Positions 30,091 to 38,909 of a stretch of 64,000 nt of DNA are shown one piece after another; position 1 is the stretch's first letter, and every line of letters begins with the position of its first letter. The notes under the pieces are model-generated. The model was not told the origin of the DNA and ran no database searches. It saw only the letters and a program-made list of their open reading frames with translations. The DNA is taken from the NCBI GenBank assembly GCA_009778785.1, contig WRFN01000002.1, forward strand, positions 62,001 through 126,000, read 5' to 3'. A program made the translations under genes and the position numbers. The DNA is from Betaproteobacteria bacterium (GTDB taxonomy: Bacteria > Pseudomonadota > Gammaproteobacteria > Burkholderiales > Casimicrobiaceae).

Positions 30091-31047
30091 ATGAACGAAC
30101 TTTCTCCCAGCCCTACCCCCGCCAAAACGCGCGACCCGCGCCGCGTTGAATTCGAGGCCAACAAACTCAAGAAACGACTGCGCCGTCTGGTCGGCCAGGC
30201 GATTGCCGATTTCTCGATGATCGAAGCCGGAGATCGGGTGATGGTTTGCCTGTCCGGCGGCAAGGACAGCCACGCGCTACTCGACATTCTGCTGTCGCTG
30301 AAAGCGCGTGCGCCGGTAGCGTTTGAAGTGATCGCCGTCAACCTCGATCAGAAGCAGCCGGGTTTCCCGCCCGATGTTCTGCCGCGTTACCTCGCCGAAC
30401 TCGGTGTGCCTTACCGCATCGTCGAGCAAGACACTTACAGCATCGTCAAGCGGGTGATTCCCGAAGGCGGCACGATGTGCTCGCTGTGCTCGCGGCTGCG
30501 TCGTGGTGTGCTCTACCGCGTTGCCAACGAATTGGGCGCCACCAAAATTGCGCTCGGCCATCACCGCGACGATTTGCTGGCAACGTTTTTTCTCAATCTC
30601 TTTTTTGCCGCCCGCGTCAAAACCATGCCCCCCAAGCTGCGCTCGGACGACAACCAACACGTCGTGATCCGGCCGCTGGCGTATGTGCGCGAACGCGATT
30701 TGATTCGCTACGCCGACTTGAGGCAGTTTCCGATCATTCCCTGCAACCTGTGCGGCTCACAACAACATTTGCAACGAAAACAGGTTTCGCTGATGTTGCG
30801 CGAGTGGGAGAAAAAATTTCCGGGGCGTCTCGATTCCATTTTTGGCGCGATGGGACATCTCGTGCCTTCGCACCTGATGGATCGGCAATGGTTCGACTTC
30901 GATCAACTGAGACCGCGACACCCCGACGCCGCCACGCGACCGGAAGATGCCCGCGAGCCGTTGCCGGAACTCGACGAAGACGATTTCGGCAATGTGCTGG
31001 ACACTTTCACAGAAACAACGCCGGTGACGCTGATCGAGCGAGATTAG
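30091..31047 (+). CDS. ttcA: tRNA 2-thiocytidine(32) synthetase
   Basis: Thiolates C32 in certain tRNAs, using ATP, a cysteine desulfurase and an iron-sulfur cluster. In 318 residues the PP-loop is '[12 protein letters not shown]' (SGGKDS at 55-60), followed by the CxxC pair '[15 protein letters not shown]' and the third cysteine in '[13 protein letters not shown]'. 'LGHHRDD' is the conserved family block. ATG 30091 opens the homologous N-terminus ('[22 protein letters not shown]'); the track start is 21 codons upstream. There is no Shine-Dalgarno, but a TACAAT box lies 8 nt upstream. It is monocistronic. Confidence 0.95.
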   Translation: MNELSPSPTPAKTRDPRRVEFEANKLKKRLRRLVGQAIADFSMIEAGDRVMVCLSGGKDSHALLDILLSLKARAPVAFEVIAVNLDQKQPGFPPDVLPRYLAELGVPYRIVEQDTYSIVKRVIPEGGTMCSLCSRLRRGVLYRVANELGATKIALGHHRDDLLATFFLNLFFAARVKTMPPKLRSDDNQHVVIRPLAYVRERDLIRYADLRQFPIIPCNLCGSQQHLQRKQVSLMLREWEKKFPGRLDSIFGAMGHLVPSHLMDRQWFDFDQLRPRHPDAATRPEDAREPLPELDEDDFGNVLDTFTETTPVTLIERD

Positions 31048-31154
31048 AGCGGCTTGACGCTACAGCTCCCCCCTTGAAGCCGCCGAGTATCGCAGAACGG
31101 CGCAGAAACAGGGCGAGGGGTTATGTGTTGGGGTTCGCTACACTCATCACCAAC

Positions 31155-31781
31155 CTACGCCACCGTCTCCGCCACCCGATACGCCCGCACCACCGCTTCG
31201 CGCGCGGCCATCCGCGCTTTCCATTTTGCGAGGTTCGGGAATTCGTCGAGGTTTTGTCCCTGCTTGTCGGGAAGAATCCACGGATAACACGCCATGTCCG
31301 CAATCGTGTACTCGCCGACAATGTAATTGCGGTCTTGCAGTTGCTTATCGAGCACACCGTAAAGCCGCGTCGTTTCTTTGGTGTAGCGCTCAATGCCGTA
31401 GGGTACTTGCTCCGGCGCGTAGTGACGGAAATGGTGGTTCTGTCCGAGCATCGGCCCCAGCCCGGCCATTTGCCAGAAAAGCCATTGGATGCAAGCGTTA
31501 CGCCCGCGCAAATCCTGCGGGATGAAACGTTTGGTTTTGTCCGCCAGATACAGCAGAATCGCGCCCGATTCAAACAACGCGACGGGCGCGCCGCCGTCGG
31601 CAGGCGCGTGATCGACGATGGCCGGCATCCGGTTGTTCGGCGCGATTTTGAGAAACGCCGGATCGAATTGCTCGCCTTTGCCGATGTTGACCGGCTTGAC
31701 GCGATACGTCAATCCCGCTTCTTCCATGAAAATGGTCATCTTGTGACCGTTCGGTGTCGGCCAGTAATAAAGGTCAATCAT
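31155..31781 (-). CDS. yfcG: Glutathione S-transferase, YfcG-like disulfide-bond oxidoreductase
   Basis: A 208-residue Nu-class GST. 'MIDLYYWPTPNGHKMTIFMEEAGL' matches the start of E. coli YfcG closely, and 'IAPNNRMPAIVDHAPADGG' and 'FESGAILLYLADKT' form the glutathione site. The C-terminal helical domain has 'LFWQMAGLGPMLGQNHHFRHYAPEQ'. YfcG proteins reduce disulfides using glutathione rather than conjugating drugs. A 30-nt gap separates it from the MFS gene upstream on the same strand, so esterase-MFS-GST may be one transcript. The symbol is by strong similarity, not proven orthology. Confidence 0.9.
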   Translation of the reverse strand: MIDLYYWPTPNGHKMTIFMEEAGLTYRVKPVNIGKGEQFDPAFLKIAPNNRMPAIVDHAPADGGAPVALFESGAILLYLADKTKRFIPQDLRGRNACIQWLFWQMAGLGPMLGQNHHFRHYAPEQVPYGIERYTKETTRLYGVLDKQLQDRNYIVGEYTIADMACYPWILPDKQGQNLDEFPNLAKWKARMAAREAVVRAYRVAETVA

Positions 31782-31810
31782 GATGAAGCTCCTTCCTCAC
31801 AAAATTCATC

Positions 31811-33007
31811 CTATAGCGTTGTCGGTCGGCGCACGCGAATCACCGTCAAAACCGTCAACATCAATACAAAGGCAATGACCATGTAAGCGCTCTGCCCCGC
31901 CTGATGGTCGAGCAACTTGCCGAACAACAGCGGCGCCAGCGCTGCGCCGATGTCCATGCCCGAATAGACGAAACCATAAACGCGCCCCGCCGCGCCTCTG
32001 GGCGCAACGCTGCGCACGAGCATGTCACGCGACGGCCCGATGGCGCCGATGGAAAATCCGATCAAGGCAAAACACGTCAACAACAACCACGGCGAGGAGG
32101 TGATGAAAAAAATGGAGGACGCCAGTAGCGCCGCCACTATCAGCCCGCCTGCCGCCACCCGCGTGTGATGCGATGTATGGGTGGCGATCACGCCGCCGAC
32201 CAGCACGCCGACAACGCCCGCCGACGAATACGTGGCCACCGCTATCGCCGCCAGTTTCAGCGTCAGCGAAAAACTCTCATTGAGGATCGACGGCGTCGAA
32301 AAGGAAATGCCGTTACCGGCGAAGGTTTGCAATACGAAAAACAAGAAGCACATCACGGTGACCATCTGCCACCAACTCGCCGCCGGTTTCGCCGCGCCTT
32401 TTTCGGAAACGATTTTGTGCGCCCTCTCCGAGTTCAACAACTGTTGTTGCGAAATCACCAGCGCCAACACCAGCAAGCCGATACCTCCCATCACCATCAA
32501 AGAGAACTGCCAACTGAAATGCACCGCCAGCGCCAGACTCGTGACCGGCGCCAGCGCGAAACCCACCGTACCGACGGCGCCGTGAACCGCGTAAGCGTAA
32601 CCGAGATGATGTTCTTTGATGTTGGCGTTCAACACCGCGAAATCGCACGGATGAAACGTGCCATTGCCGACGCCCATCAGCACCGCCAGCACATAAAGCA
32701 CGATGAGATTCGGCGCCATCGCGCAAGCCAGCGTTCCGCCGGCGAGCAGGAAAAGACCGGCGATCAATACCGGCCGCGCGCCGATACGATCAACCGCGAA
32801 GCCGACCAAAAATTGTGAAGTGCTGCTGGCAATGAAAAACAGAGTCGTCATGAAACCCAGCGCCGTCCACGACACATCGAAATCCTTGTACAACAACGGG
32901 AACAGCGGCGGAATCGCCAGTTGCAGAAAATGAGAAACGCCGTGCGCCAGACTGATCGTTCCGGTCAAACGAACATCCTGTGTGCGCAACGCCGCGACAA
33001 GAGACAT
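31811..33007 (-). CDS. MFS transporter, fosmidomycin-resistance (Fsr)-like
   Basis: A 398-residue inner-membrane carrier with about 12 helices. The N-terminus 'SLAHGVSHFLQLAIPPLFPLLYKDFDVSW' and 'VGFAVDRIGARPVLIAG' (loop 2-3 motif) resemble the Fsr-like MFS group. 'GNGTFHPCDFAVLNANIKEHHLGYAYAVHG' is the conserved helix 4-5 region of these proteins. The track ORF runs 102 codons further upstream through the esterase gene; the homologous start is ATG 33007, five bases after the esterase stop, which suggests coupling. The substrate is unknown; drug export is only a family-level inference. Confidence 0.82.
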   Translation of the reverse strand: MSLVAALRTQDVRLTGTISLAHGVSHFLQLAIPPLFPLLYKDFDVSWTALGFMTTLFFIASSTSQFLVGFAVDRIGARPVLIAGLFLLAGGTLACAMAPNLIVLYVLAVLMGVGNGTFHPCDFAVLNANIKEHHLGYAYAVHGAVGTVGFALAPVTSLALAVHFSWQFSLMVMGGIGLLVLALVISQQQLLNSERAHKIVSEKGAAKPAASWWQMVTVMCFLFFVLQTFAGNGISFSTPSILNESFSLTLKLAAIAVATYSSAGVVGVLVGGVIATHTSHHTRVAAGGLIVAALLASSIFFITSSPWLLLTCFALIGFSIGAIGPSRDMLVRSVAPRGAAGRVYGFVYSGMDIGAALAPLLFGKLLDHQAGQSAYMVIAFVLMLTVLTVIRVRRPTTL

Positions 33008-33011
33008 GATT

Positions 33012-33695
33012 CTATTCCTGCACCGGCAACACGCGCGCCAAAAACGCGCCGACATCGCGCAATTCCTGCTCGGTGGCCGAATGCGGCATCGAATACATGT
33101 GCCATTCGACCTTGTAGTGATGCGCCAGCAAAGCGTCACGCGACATCTCGCCCCATTGCGGCAACACCACCGGGTCCATCGTACCGTGCGCCATGAAAAT
33201 CGGCGTTTGAAGATTGGCGACGCTGACTTCTGCTCGCAGCGTTTCGGGACTGAGCAGATACGTTGACAACGCCACAATCCCCGCCAGTCGTTTCCGATGC
33301 CGTAGCCCCACATGCAGCGCCACCGCGCCGCCTTGCGAAAAGCCCGCCAGAACGATTCGCGACGGCGGCACCCCGCGCTCGACCTCGTGATTCAGCAACG
33401 CCTCAATGTGCGCCTGCGAAACACGCATCCCGTCGAGATCGGAACGCTCGCTCAAATTGTCGCCGACGACATCGTACCAGGCGCGCATCCGGTAACCCTG
33501 ATTGATCGTGATCGGCATCATCGGCGCATTCGGAAACAGAAAGCGAAAACGCACCGACGGCGGCAATTCCAACGCGCCTACCTCCGACGCCCAGCCGTTG
33601 CCGTTATCGCCGAGACCATGCATCCAGATCACTGCCGCGTCCGGCTGCGGATGGGTTTCGACTTCAACGAAAGAAAGTAGCGTCGGCGCGGTCAT
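33012..33695 (-). CDS. Carboxylesterase / phospholipase, alpha/beta hydrolase
   Basis: A 227-residue serine hydrolase of the carboxylesterase/acyl-protein-thioesterase-like family. The catalytic serine is in 'LAGFSQGGAVALHVGL', the aspartate in 'AHGTMDPVVLPQW' and the histidine in 'SMPHSATEQEL'; 'VIWMHGLGDNGNGW' is the oxyanion-hole region. The start at 33695 has 'caggag' seven bases upstream; the track start is 11 codons earlier. It is first in a probable esterase-MFS-GST transcript. The natural substrate is unknown; family members cleave short-chain esters. Confidence 0.88.
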   Translation of the reverse strand: MTAPTLLSFVEVETHPQPDAAVIWMHGLGDNGNGWASEVGALELPPSVRFRFLFPNAPMMPITINQGYRMRAWYDVVGDNLSERSDLDGMRVSQAHIEALLNHEVERGVPPSRIVLAGFSQGGAVALHVGLRHRKRLAGIVALSTYLLSPETLRAEVSVANLQTPIFMAHGTMDPVVLPQWGEMSRDALLAHHYKVEWHMYSMPHSATEQELRDVGAFLARVLPVQE

Positions 33696-33821
33696 GGAAG
33701 ACTCCTGTAAAGAGTCTATTGTATCCATTCAATCGACGGTGTACAGCACCTCTTATCTCTTTCCTGCGAGAAGAAAGGGAAAAGGTTCCGGCGAACGCAA
33801 CGCGACAACGAGGCTGATTGA

Positions 33822-33926
33822 TTCCGTTCGTCCTGAGCGAGCCGGTGAACGGAACATCGCTGCAAAGCTTCGACAAGCTCAGCCTGAACAGTGTTTTGTC
33901 GACGTAGGGGCGGCATTTTGCCGCCC
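33822..33926. repeat. Composite of REP-like elements and GGGCGGC palindrome, copy 3
   Basis: 'ttccgttcgtcctgagcgagccggtgaacggaa' at 33822-33854 has matching ends (ttccgttc/gaacggaa). A partial REP copy follows at 33867-33890 and 'gtaggggcggcattttgccgccc' at 33904-33926. Another fragment ('ccttcgacaatctcag') lies at about 33950. Confidence 0.65.
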
Positions 33927-33983
33927 GTCGTTTGTTTTTCGACAAATGTCCTTCGACAATCTCAGAGTAAATGAAACTTACCC

Positions 33984-34010
33984 AAAAAAGGCTGCGCTTA
34001 CCACGCAGCC
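33984..34010 (-). terminator. Intrinsic terminator of the cytochrome-flavoprotein operon
   Basis: Minus strand 'ggctgcg-tggtaag-cgcagcc' stem followed by six T, 27 nt after the flavoprotein stop. Confidence 0.85.
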
Positions 34011-34036
34011 CTCTTTGGTAAACGGTTTTACCATCG

Positions 34037-35485
34037 TCAGGCTTTGGCTGTTTTGGCCGCTTTGGCGTAAGCGGCGGCTTCGGCGCCGGCGATGCGGCCA
34101 AAGGTGATGGTTTCCGAGATCGAGTTGCCGCCCAGCCGATTGGCGCCGTGAACGCCGCCGGTGACTTCTCCGGCGCCGTACAAACCCGGAATCGGTTGCT
34201 CGTCTTTCGCGCGCAGCGCCCGCGTTTTGGTGTCGATTTTGACGCCGCCCATCGTGTAGTGAATCCCCGGCCGAATTTCAATCGCGATGAACTTGGCCGC
34301 TTGAATCGGACGCGGCATGTCGGCGCGCTCGAAGGCTTCGTCTTTTTTCGCCGCCTGATATTCGTTGTATTTCTTGATCGTCGCCGCCAGCGCGTCGCCG
34401 TCGGTGATTCCGCACGCTTTCGCCAATGCTTGCGGCGTTTCGCCTTCCTTGACCAGTTCGAGATGGTAGTAACCTTCGATTTGTTTCAGGCTCTTGCGAA
34501 TTTCCTGATCGAGAATCAGGAAGGCGCTCTTGCCGGTTTGTTGCAGCACCGCCGCCGAGGCTTTGTCGCGCGTCGTCAATTCGTTGACAAAACGCTTGCC
34601 TTCGCGGTTGACCAGAATCGCGCCGTTGCCGCGCACCGCTTCGGTGATCAGAATTTTGCTGCCCGCCGCTTGCGTCGGATGAATCTGGATTTGCTCCATA
34701 TCAATCAGCTTGGCGCCCACCGCCACAGCCAGATCAAGGCCGTCGCCGGTCGCGCCCGGTTGATTGGTGCTGGAAAATCCGGCGTATTCGGGGCGGTACT
34801 TGACGACGCGCTCATGGTTGGCGGAAAAGCCGCCGCTCGCCAACACGATAGTCGGCGCTTGAATTTTGTATTTGCGACCGTTGCGATCTTCGACTTCGAT
34901 GCCGACCACTTTGCCTTGCTTGTCGCTCAGAATTTTCAGCGCTTTGGAACCGGTGCGCACATCGATGTTGCGCTTGATCGCGTTCTGCCGCAGCGTATGC
35001 ACCAGATTGTGGCCGACGGCTTCGCCGCCGACGGGGCGATGGGTGCGGTTGACGCTGGCGCCCGCCATCCGACCCAAATCGGTCATATCGGCGCCAACCG
35101 ACAACAGAAAGTCGATGGAAGCGGACGAGTTCTTGGCGAGAATTTCAACCAGTTGCGGGTTGTTCTTGTTCTGGCCGCCTTTCATCGTGTCGTCGAACAT
35201 GATTTTCCAGTTGTCTTCGACACCTTTTTTCTTTTGTATCACCGTTTCCGCCGCGTTCATGCCGCCCGCCGATAATTGCGTGTTGCCGCCGGTGATCGGC
35301 ATTTTTTCCAGCACGATCACTTTCGCGCCCAAGTCGAACGCGGTGAGCGCGGCCACCAATCCGGCGCCGCCCGAACCGACCACCACCACATCGGCGCTGT
35401 CGTCCTGATGTTTTGCCAAAGTCAGCGGACTCTTTGCCAGCAGCGTTGCCACTGCGCCCATTTTCAATACGTCACGTCGATCCAT
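34037..35485 (-). CDS. Periplasmic flavocytochrome c-type fumarate (enoate) reductase, flavoprotein subunit
   Basis: A 482-residue FAD enzyme of the FccA/IfcA/UrdA/methacrylate-reductase group. N-terminal 'MDRRDVLKMGAVATLLAKSPLTLA' looks like an export signal, with a Tat-like RR but no full Tat motif. FAD binding: 'VVVGSGGAGLVAALTAFD'. Active-site blocks typical of soluble fumarate reductases: 'QIQIHPTQ', 'AVRGNGAILVN', 'RFVNELTTRDKAS', 'GIHYTMGGVKID' and 'GVHGANRLGGNSISE'. Unlike Shewanella FccA it has no heme domain; a separate tetraheme cytochrome gene lies 17 nt upstream. Likely activity is fumarate reduction, but urocanate, methacrylate or acrylate cannot be excluded. The nearby DcuA and AspA make fumarate plausible. 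Confidence 0.88.
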   Translation of the reverse strand: MDRRDVLKMGAVATLLAKSPLTLAKHQDDSADVVVVGSGGAGLVAALTAFDLGAKVIVLEKMPITGGNTQLSAGGMNAAETVIQKKKGVEDNWKIMFDDTMKGGQNKNNPQLVEILAKNSSASIDFLLSVGADMTDLGRMAGASVNRTHRPVGGEAVGHNLVHTLRQNAIKRNIDVRTGSKALKILSDKQGKVVGIEVEDRNGRKYKIQAPTIVLASGGFSANHERVVKYRPEYAGFSSTNQPGATGDGLDLAVAVGAKLIDMEQIQIHPTQAAGSKILITEAVRGNGAILVNREGKRFVNELTTRDKASAAVLQQTGKSAFLILDQEIRKSLKQIEGYYHLELVKEGETPQALAKACGITDGDALAATIKKYNEYQAAKKDEAFERADMPRPIQAAKFIAIEIRPGIHYTMGGVKIDTKTRALRAKDEQPIPGLYGAGEVTGGVHGANRLGGNSISETITFGRIAGAEAAAYAKAAKTAKA

Positions 35486-35502
35486 GATTTTTTCTCCTCC
35501 AC

Positions 35503-36003
35503 TTATTTCTTGGAAGCGGCTTTATCGGCTTTTGTGTCGGCGCCGCCGGGAATCGGCAGATCAAAACTGGTGTGGCAATACAAACAGTAAGCCTTCGATT
35601 CCTGATGCCCCTGATGGCACGTCGTGCAACCGATTTCCGGGCCGAGATGCGAGGCATGAACATTGATGTCCGGGTTCTTGCTTTTCTTCTTGCTGACCTC
35701 CGCCATCTTGTCGTAGCCGCCGTGGCACATCACACAACTGGCGTTGACTTTACTCGCGGTGTCGTCGGGAATCGGGTTGTCGCGGTGGCACGCCTGACAA
35801 TTCAGTTTCAACTTGTTGACGTGAATCCCCGCCAAATGTGTTTGAGTGGCAACGTCCGTCGTGGCCTTCTTGATTAACTCGGTATCAACGGCGTCCGGCT
35901 TCGTCTGCGTCGCCGCCAAACTCCATCCCGCCACCAACGCCAGCACCGCCGCCAACGCGAGAATGCCAAAGCGTCTCGTTACCTTCTGCATCTTGGAATA
36001 CAT
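35503..36003 (-). CDS. Periplasmic tetraheme cytochrome c (electron donor to the flavoprotein)
   Basis: A 166-residue exported cytochrome. Signal peptide ('RRFGILALAAVLALVAGWSLAA') and four CxxCH heme sites: CQACH at 69-73, CVMCH at 90-94, CTTCH at 126-130 and CLYCH at 140-144, with extra histidines that could be distal ligands. The pattern and size match the heme domain of flavocytochrome c fumarate reductases and the separate cytochrome subunit of methacrylate reductase. 'caggagg' precedes ATG 36003; the track start is 19 codons upstream. The tail is Lys/Ala-rich. It probably passes quinol-derived electrons, via a CymA-like donor not in this window, to the flavoprotein downstream. Confidence 0.92.
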   Translation of the reverse strand: MYSKMQKVTRRFGILALAAVLALVAGWSLAATQTKPDAVDTELIKKATTDVATQTHLAGIHVNKLKLNCQACHRDNPIPDDTASKVNASCVMCHGGYDKMAEVSKKKSKNPDINVHASHLGPEIGCTTCHQGHQESKAYCLYCHTSFDLPIPGGADTKADKAASKK

Positions 36004-36068
36004 GCGAAACCTCCTGCTGTTAGCTCGACCTGAAAAGGCAACCGATGTTACCATCCACAAGTCTCATC

Positions 36069-36074
36069 ATTATA
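36069..36074 (-). promoter_or_regulatory. Consensus -10 box upstream of the cytochrome-flavoprotein operon
   Basis: A perfect TATAAT on the minus strand 66 nt before the cytochrome ATG. No good -35 is seen at 16-19 nt spacing, which would fit an activator-dependent promoter. I did not find a clear FNR site. Confidence 0.4.
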
Positions 36075-36160
36075 AGAGGCTCCCGTTTCGTATGAGTTCC
36101 CGAAAGCGGATTTTGCATTAAATTACATACCGTTCCATCCGATTGCGATAAGCTTCGCTC

Positions 36161-37342
36161 ATGAATTATTTTTTCCTCATCATCATGCTCACTCTCCAGG
36201 CCGTTCTGGGGACTTATCTGGGTTGGCGTTGCCGCTGGGCGTTCGGAGGCATTCTGCCGTCGTGGCTCATGGCTTGGTACATTTTCTGGCCGATTGTCTT
36301 TTTGATCGTCGCCAGTTTTCCGCTGATTTATTTTCCCGCCCGCCGACTCGGCGTTGAACTGCCGTCGTGGTTGTTTTTCGCGACCGCCATCGTGTTCGGC
36401 GCGCTGGCGATGGCTTTTGCCACGACCCTGATCGTCGATGTGCTGGCGCTGATCGCTCGTCGCCTGCCCTTTCTGCAAAGCCTGTGCTCGCTCGTTCGCC
36501 AGCATCCGCACTACTTGGGATTTTTCGTCTTGGCGCTCGTCGTCGCGCAAGTCGGTTGGGGACTTTACAACGCTTACACGCCGCGCGAGACGTATTACGC
36601 GCTGACCGTTCACAAGCCGCTGAAAAATGGTGAGAAACAACTTCGCATCGTCCAACTTTCCGATCTACACATCAGCCGCTACAGTTCCGTGGCGCTGATG
36701 CAGGAAATGGTGGAGCGCGTCAACCGCTTGCAACCGGACATGATCGTTATCACCGGCGACATCATCGACAGCTCGGTCAAGCCTTACCTCGATCAAGACA
36801 TGCCGCGTCTTCTCAGCGGACTCAAAAGCCGATACGGAGTTTACGCGATTCTTGGCAACCACGAATATTTCGGCGAATCGCCGCAGCACGATGTCGATGC
36901 CTTCACCCGTTCCAACATGCGCGTTCTGCGCGACGACGTTCTTTACCTCGACCAACCGGGGATCACCCTGATCGGGCGCGACGATTGGGCGCGCGGCATT
37001 CGTGCATCGCCTTCGAGCGCTTTGCACGGACGCGCCACGCTGGCGGCGCTGGCAACGCGCGCCGATCCGGCCACGCCGTGGATTCTGCTCGACCACCAGC
37101 CGCGTGAAATCGACGAAGCCATCGCGCAAAAAGTGGATTTACAATTCTCCGGCCACACCCACAACGGCCAGTTTTTCCCGCTCAACCTCGTCGTCAAACT
37201 TTTCTACAAAAAAACATGGGGAATGTTGACGCAAGGGACTTATACTCTCATCGTCTCTTGCGGTTATGGTACTTGGGGGCCGCCGTTGCGACTCCCGGCT
37301 TACGCCGAAATCGTCGTTGCCGACGTTCACTTTCAACCTTGA
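36161..37342 (+). CDS. Membrane-anchored metallophosphoesterase (YaeI/YkuE-like)
   Basis: A 393-residue protein with four N-terminal membrane helices (about residues 3-150) and a C-terminal calcineurin-like phosphoesterase domain. Metal-site motifs in order: 'LSDLHISRY', 'ITGDIIDSS', 'ILGNHEYF', 'LLDHQP' and 'FSGHTHNGQFFP', the full set for a two-metal centre. 'LRLPAYAEIVVADV' is the common C-terminal block. YkuE and YaeI relatives act on envelope lipids or UDP-sugars; the substrate is not deducible here. guaC follows after 15 nt, so the two may share a transcript, but no functional link is apparent. Confidence 0.88.
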   Translation: MNYFFLIIMLTLQAVLGTYLGWRCRWAFGGILPSWLMAWYIFWPIVFLIVASFPLIYFPARRLGVELPSWLFFATAIVFGALAMAFATTLIVDVLALIARRLPFLQSLCSLVRQHPHYLGFFVLALVVAQVGWGLYNAYTPRETYYALTVHKPLKNGEKQLRIVQLSDLHISRYSSVALMQEMVERVNRLQPDMIVITGDIIDSSVKPYLDQDMPRLLSGLKSRYGVYAILGNHEYFGESPQHDVDAFTRSNMRVLRDDVLYLDQPGITLIGRDDWARGIRASPSSALHGRATLAALATRADPATPWILLDHQPREIDEAIAQKVDLQFSGHTHNGQFFPLNLVVKLFYKKTWGMLTQGTYTLIVSCGYGTWGPPLRLPAYAEIVVADVHFQP

Positions 37343-37357
37343 TCCTTCAAAATCATT

Positions 37358-38404
37358 ATGCGCATCGAAACTGAAATCAAACTCGACTTCAAAGACGTTC
37401 TGATCCGTCCCAAACGCTCGACCCTCAACACCCGCTCAGAAGTTGACATCTCGCGAGAATTTTCCTTTCGCCACAACAAGCGTCCCTACCACGGCATTCC
37501 GGTTATCGCCGCCAACATGGACACCGTCGGCACTTTTGAAATGGCAAAAGCGCTGTCCCAACACCAGATGGTCACGGCGCTCCACAAACACTACGAAATT
37601 TCGCAATACGTCGAATTCTTCCGCGCCCTGCCGACGAGTAATGTCGTTTTCTACTCACTGGGAATCAGCGAACGAGACGAAGAAAAATTTCACCAAGTCA
37701 TGCAACAGTTGGGAACGATGTCGGCGATACGCCATGTGTGTGTCGATGCCGCCAACGGTTACACCGAAAAATTCGTCAGCTTCGTGCAGAAAATTCGCAG
37801 CGCCTATCCGGACATTGTGCTGATGGCCGGTAACGTCGTCACCGGCGAAATGACCGAAGAACTCATTCTGGCCGGCGCCGACATCGTCAAAGTCGGCATC
37901 GGGCCGGGCTCGGTGTGCACGACCCGAAAAATGACCGGCGTTGGTTATCCGCAACTGTCCGCCATCATCGAATGCGCCGACGCCGCGCACGGCCTCGAAG
38001 GGCACATCTGCGCCGACGGCGGCTGCACCACCGTCGGCGACATCGCTAAAGCGTTTGGCGGCGGCGCCGACTTCGTGATGATGGGAGGCATGTTCGCCGG
38101 ACACGACGAATGCGGTGGTGAAATCATCGTCCGCGACGAACAAAAATTCGTATGCTTCTACGGCATGAGCAGCAAAACCGCGATGGACAAATACGCCGGA
38201 GGCGTTGCTACCTATCGCGCCGCCGAAGGCAAAGAAGTTTTGATCCCCTACCGTGGCGCCGTCGAAAACACCGCACAGGAAATCCTCGGCGGCGTGCGCT
38301 CGGCCTGTACCTACGTCGGCGCTCGCCGGTTGCGCGAACTTTCCAAACGCACCACCTTTATCCGCGTCACCCAGCAACTCAACGAAGTTTTCGGGAAAAG
38401 TTGA
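37358..38404 (+). CDS. guaC: GMP reductase
   Basis: NADPH-dependent deamination of GMP to IMP in purine salvage. The 348-residue IMPDH/GMPR barrel has the catalytic cysteine in '[25 protein letters not shown]', the GMPR-type start '[24 protein letters not shown]' and no CBS domains, which separates it from IMP dehydrogenase. '[33 protein letters not shown]' is the phosphate-binding region. It is preceded by the phosphoesterase gene. I see no terminator before the REP-like element at 38.48 kb. Confidence 0.95.
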   Translation: MRIETEIKLDFKDVLIRPKRSTLNTRSEVDISREFSFRHNKRPYHGIPVIAANMDTVGTFEMAKALSQHQMVTALHKHYEISQYVEFFRALPTSNVVFYSLGISERDEEKFHQVMQQLGTMSAIRHVCVDAANGYTEKFVSFVQKIRSAYPDIVLMAGNVVTGEMTEELILAGADIVKVGIGPGSVCTTRKMTGVGYPQLSAIIECADAAHGLEGHICADGGCTTVGDIAKAFGGGADFVMMGGMFAGHDECGGEIIVRDEQKFVCFYGMSSKTAMDKYAGGVATYRAAEGKEVLIPYRGAVENTAQEILGGVRSACTYVGARRLRELSKRTTFIRVTQQLNEVFGKS

Positions 38405-38478
38405 TTGAGGAAACCTTCAATCATTCGGGCTGACCTAGAGCAAAACCGAAGGGTCGAAGCCCGCAGTTACACCGTTTA

Positions 38479-38503
38479 CCCTTCGACAAGCTCAGGGCGA
38501 ACG
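38479..38503. repeat. REP-like element, near-consensus copy
   Basis: 'cccttcgacaagctcagggcgaac' is one of the two best-preserved copies in the window (the other is at 44.77 kb, inverted). Confidence 0.75.
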
Positions 38504-38519
38504 ACTTACTCATTGATCG

Positions 38520-38826
38520 TGACGCAGATTCGCAAGCGCGACCAGCTCTTGTTTTGATAGTTTCGCGTCAAACCGCAGCGTCCGCTCTGTGCAGGCGCTG
38601 GGGTTTGTCGGGATTCCGCTCCGGCGTGGCCGTTGCTGCTCTTGGCCGCCTTCACCTCACCTCAGTTTGCCCGTGTACCGCGCCTGGCGGACTGGTGACG
38701 GCAAGGGACTGCCGCGCGCGCCGCGAACCATGCTCGCGGCGTACTCTTGAAGCCGGACGAAGGCCCGCGGGTGGGCCAGCTACATCGGCTGGGCGGGTTG
38801 TGAAAGAACGGTTCTTCAGTACTTAG
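38520..38826. other. GC-rich, hairpin-rich segment of unknown nature
   Basis: Between guaC and the AT-rich toxin/immunity region lies about 300 bp of unusually GC-rich sequence with no recognisable protein. An uninterrupted 90-codon plus-strand frame (38554-38826) exists but is Arg/Gly/Ala-rich with no ribosome-binding site and no familiar motif. Consecutive inverted repeats are visible: 'cgccgcga/tcgcggcg' (8 bp), 'ggccc/gggcc' and 'ccagc/gctgg', all between about 38715 and 38795. It could be a structured RNA, a decayed mobile element or chance structure in GC-rich DNA. Confidence 0.3.
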
Positions 38827-38909
38827 CGCGATCGCCAAGTATTGATTATAGGGTTCGGTTCATGGGTTGGTTGTCGAGTTTCGTAGGTTTGGTTCCACTA
38901 CCATCCATA

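Noticed and set aside
38554-38826. 90-codon ORF in the GC-rich segment
   Set aside because: No ribosome-binding site, Arg/Ala/Gly-rich, and no match I recognise; reported as an unassigned segment rather than a gene.
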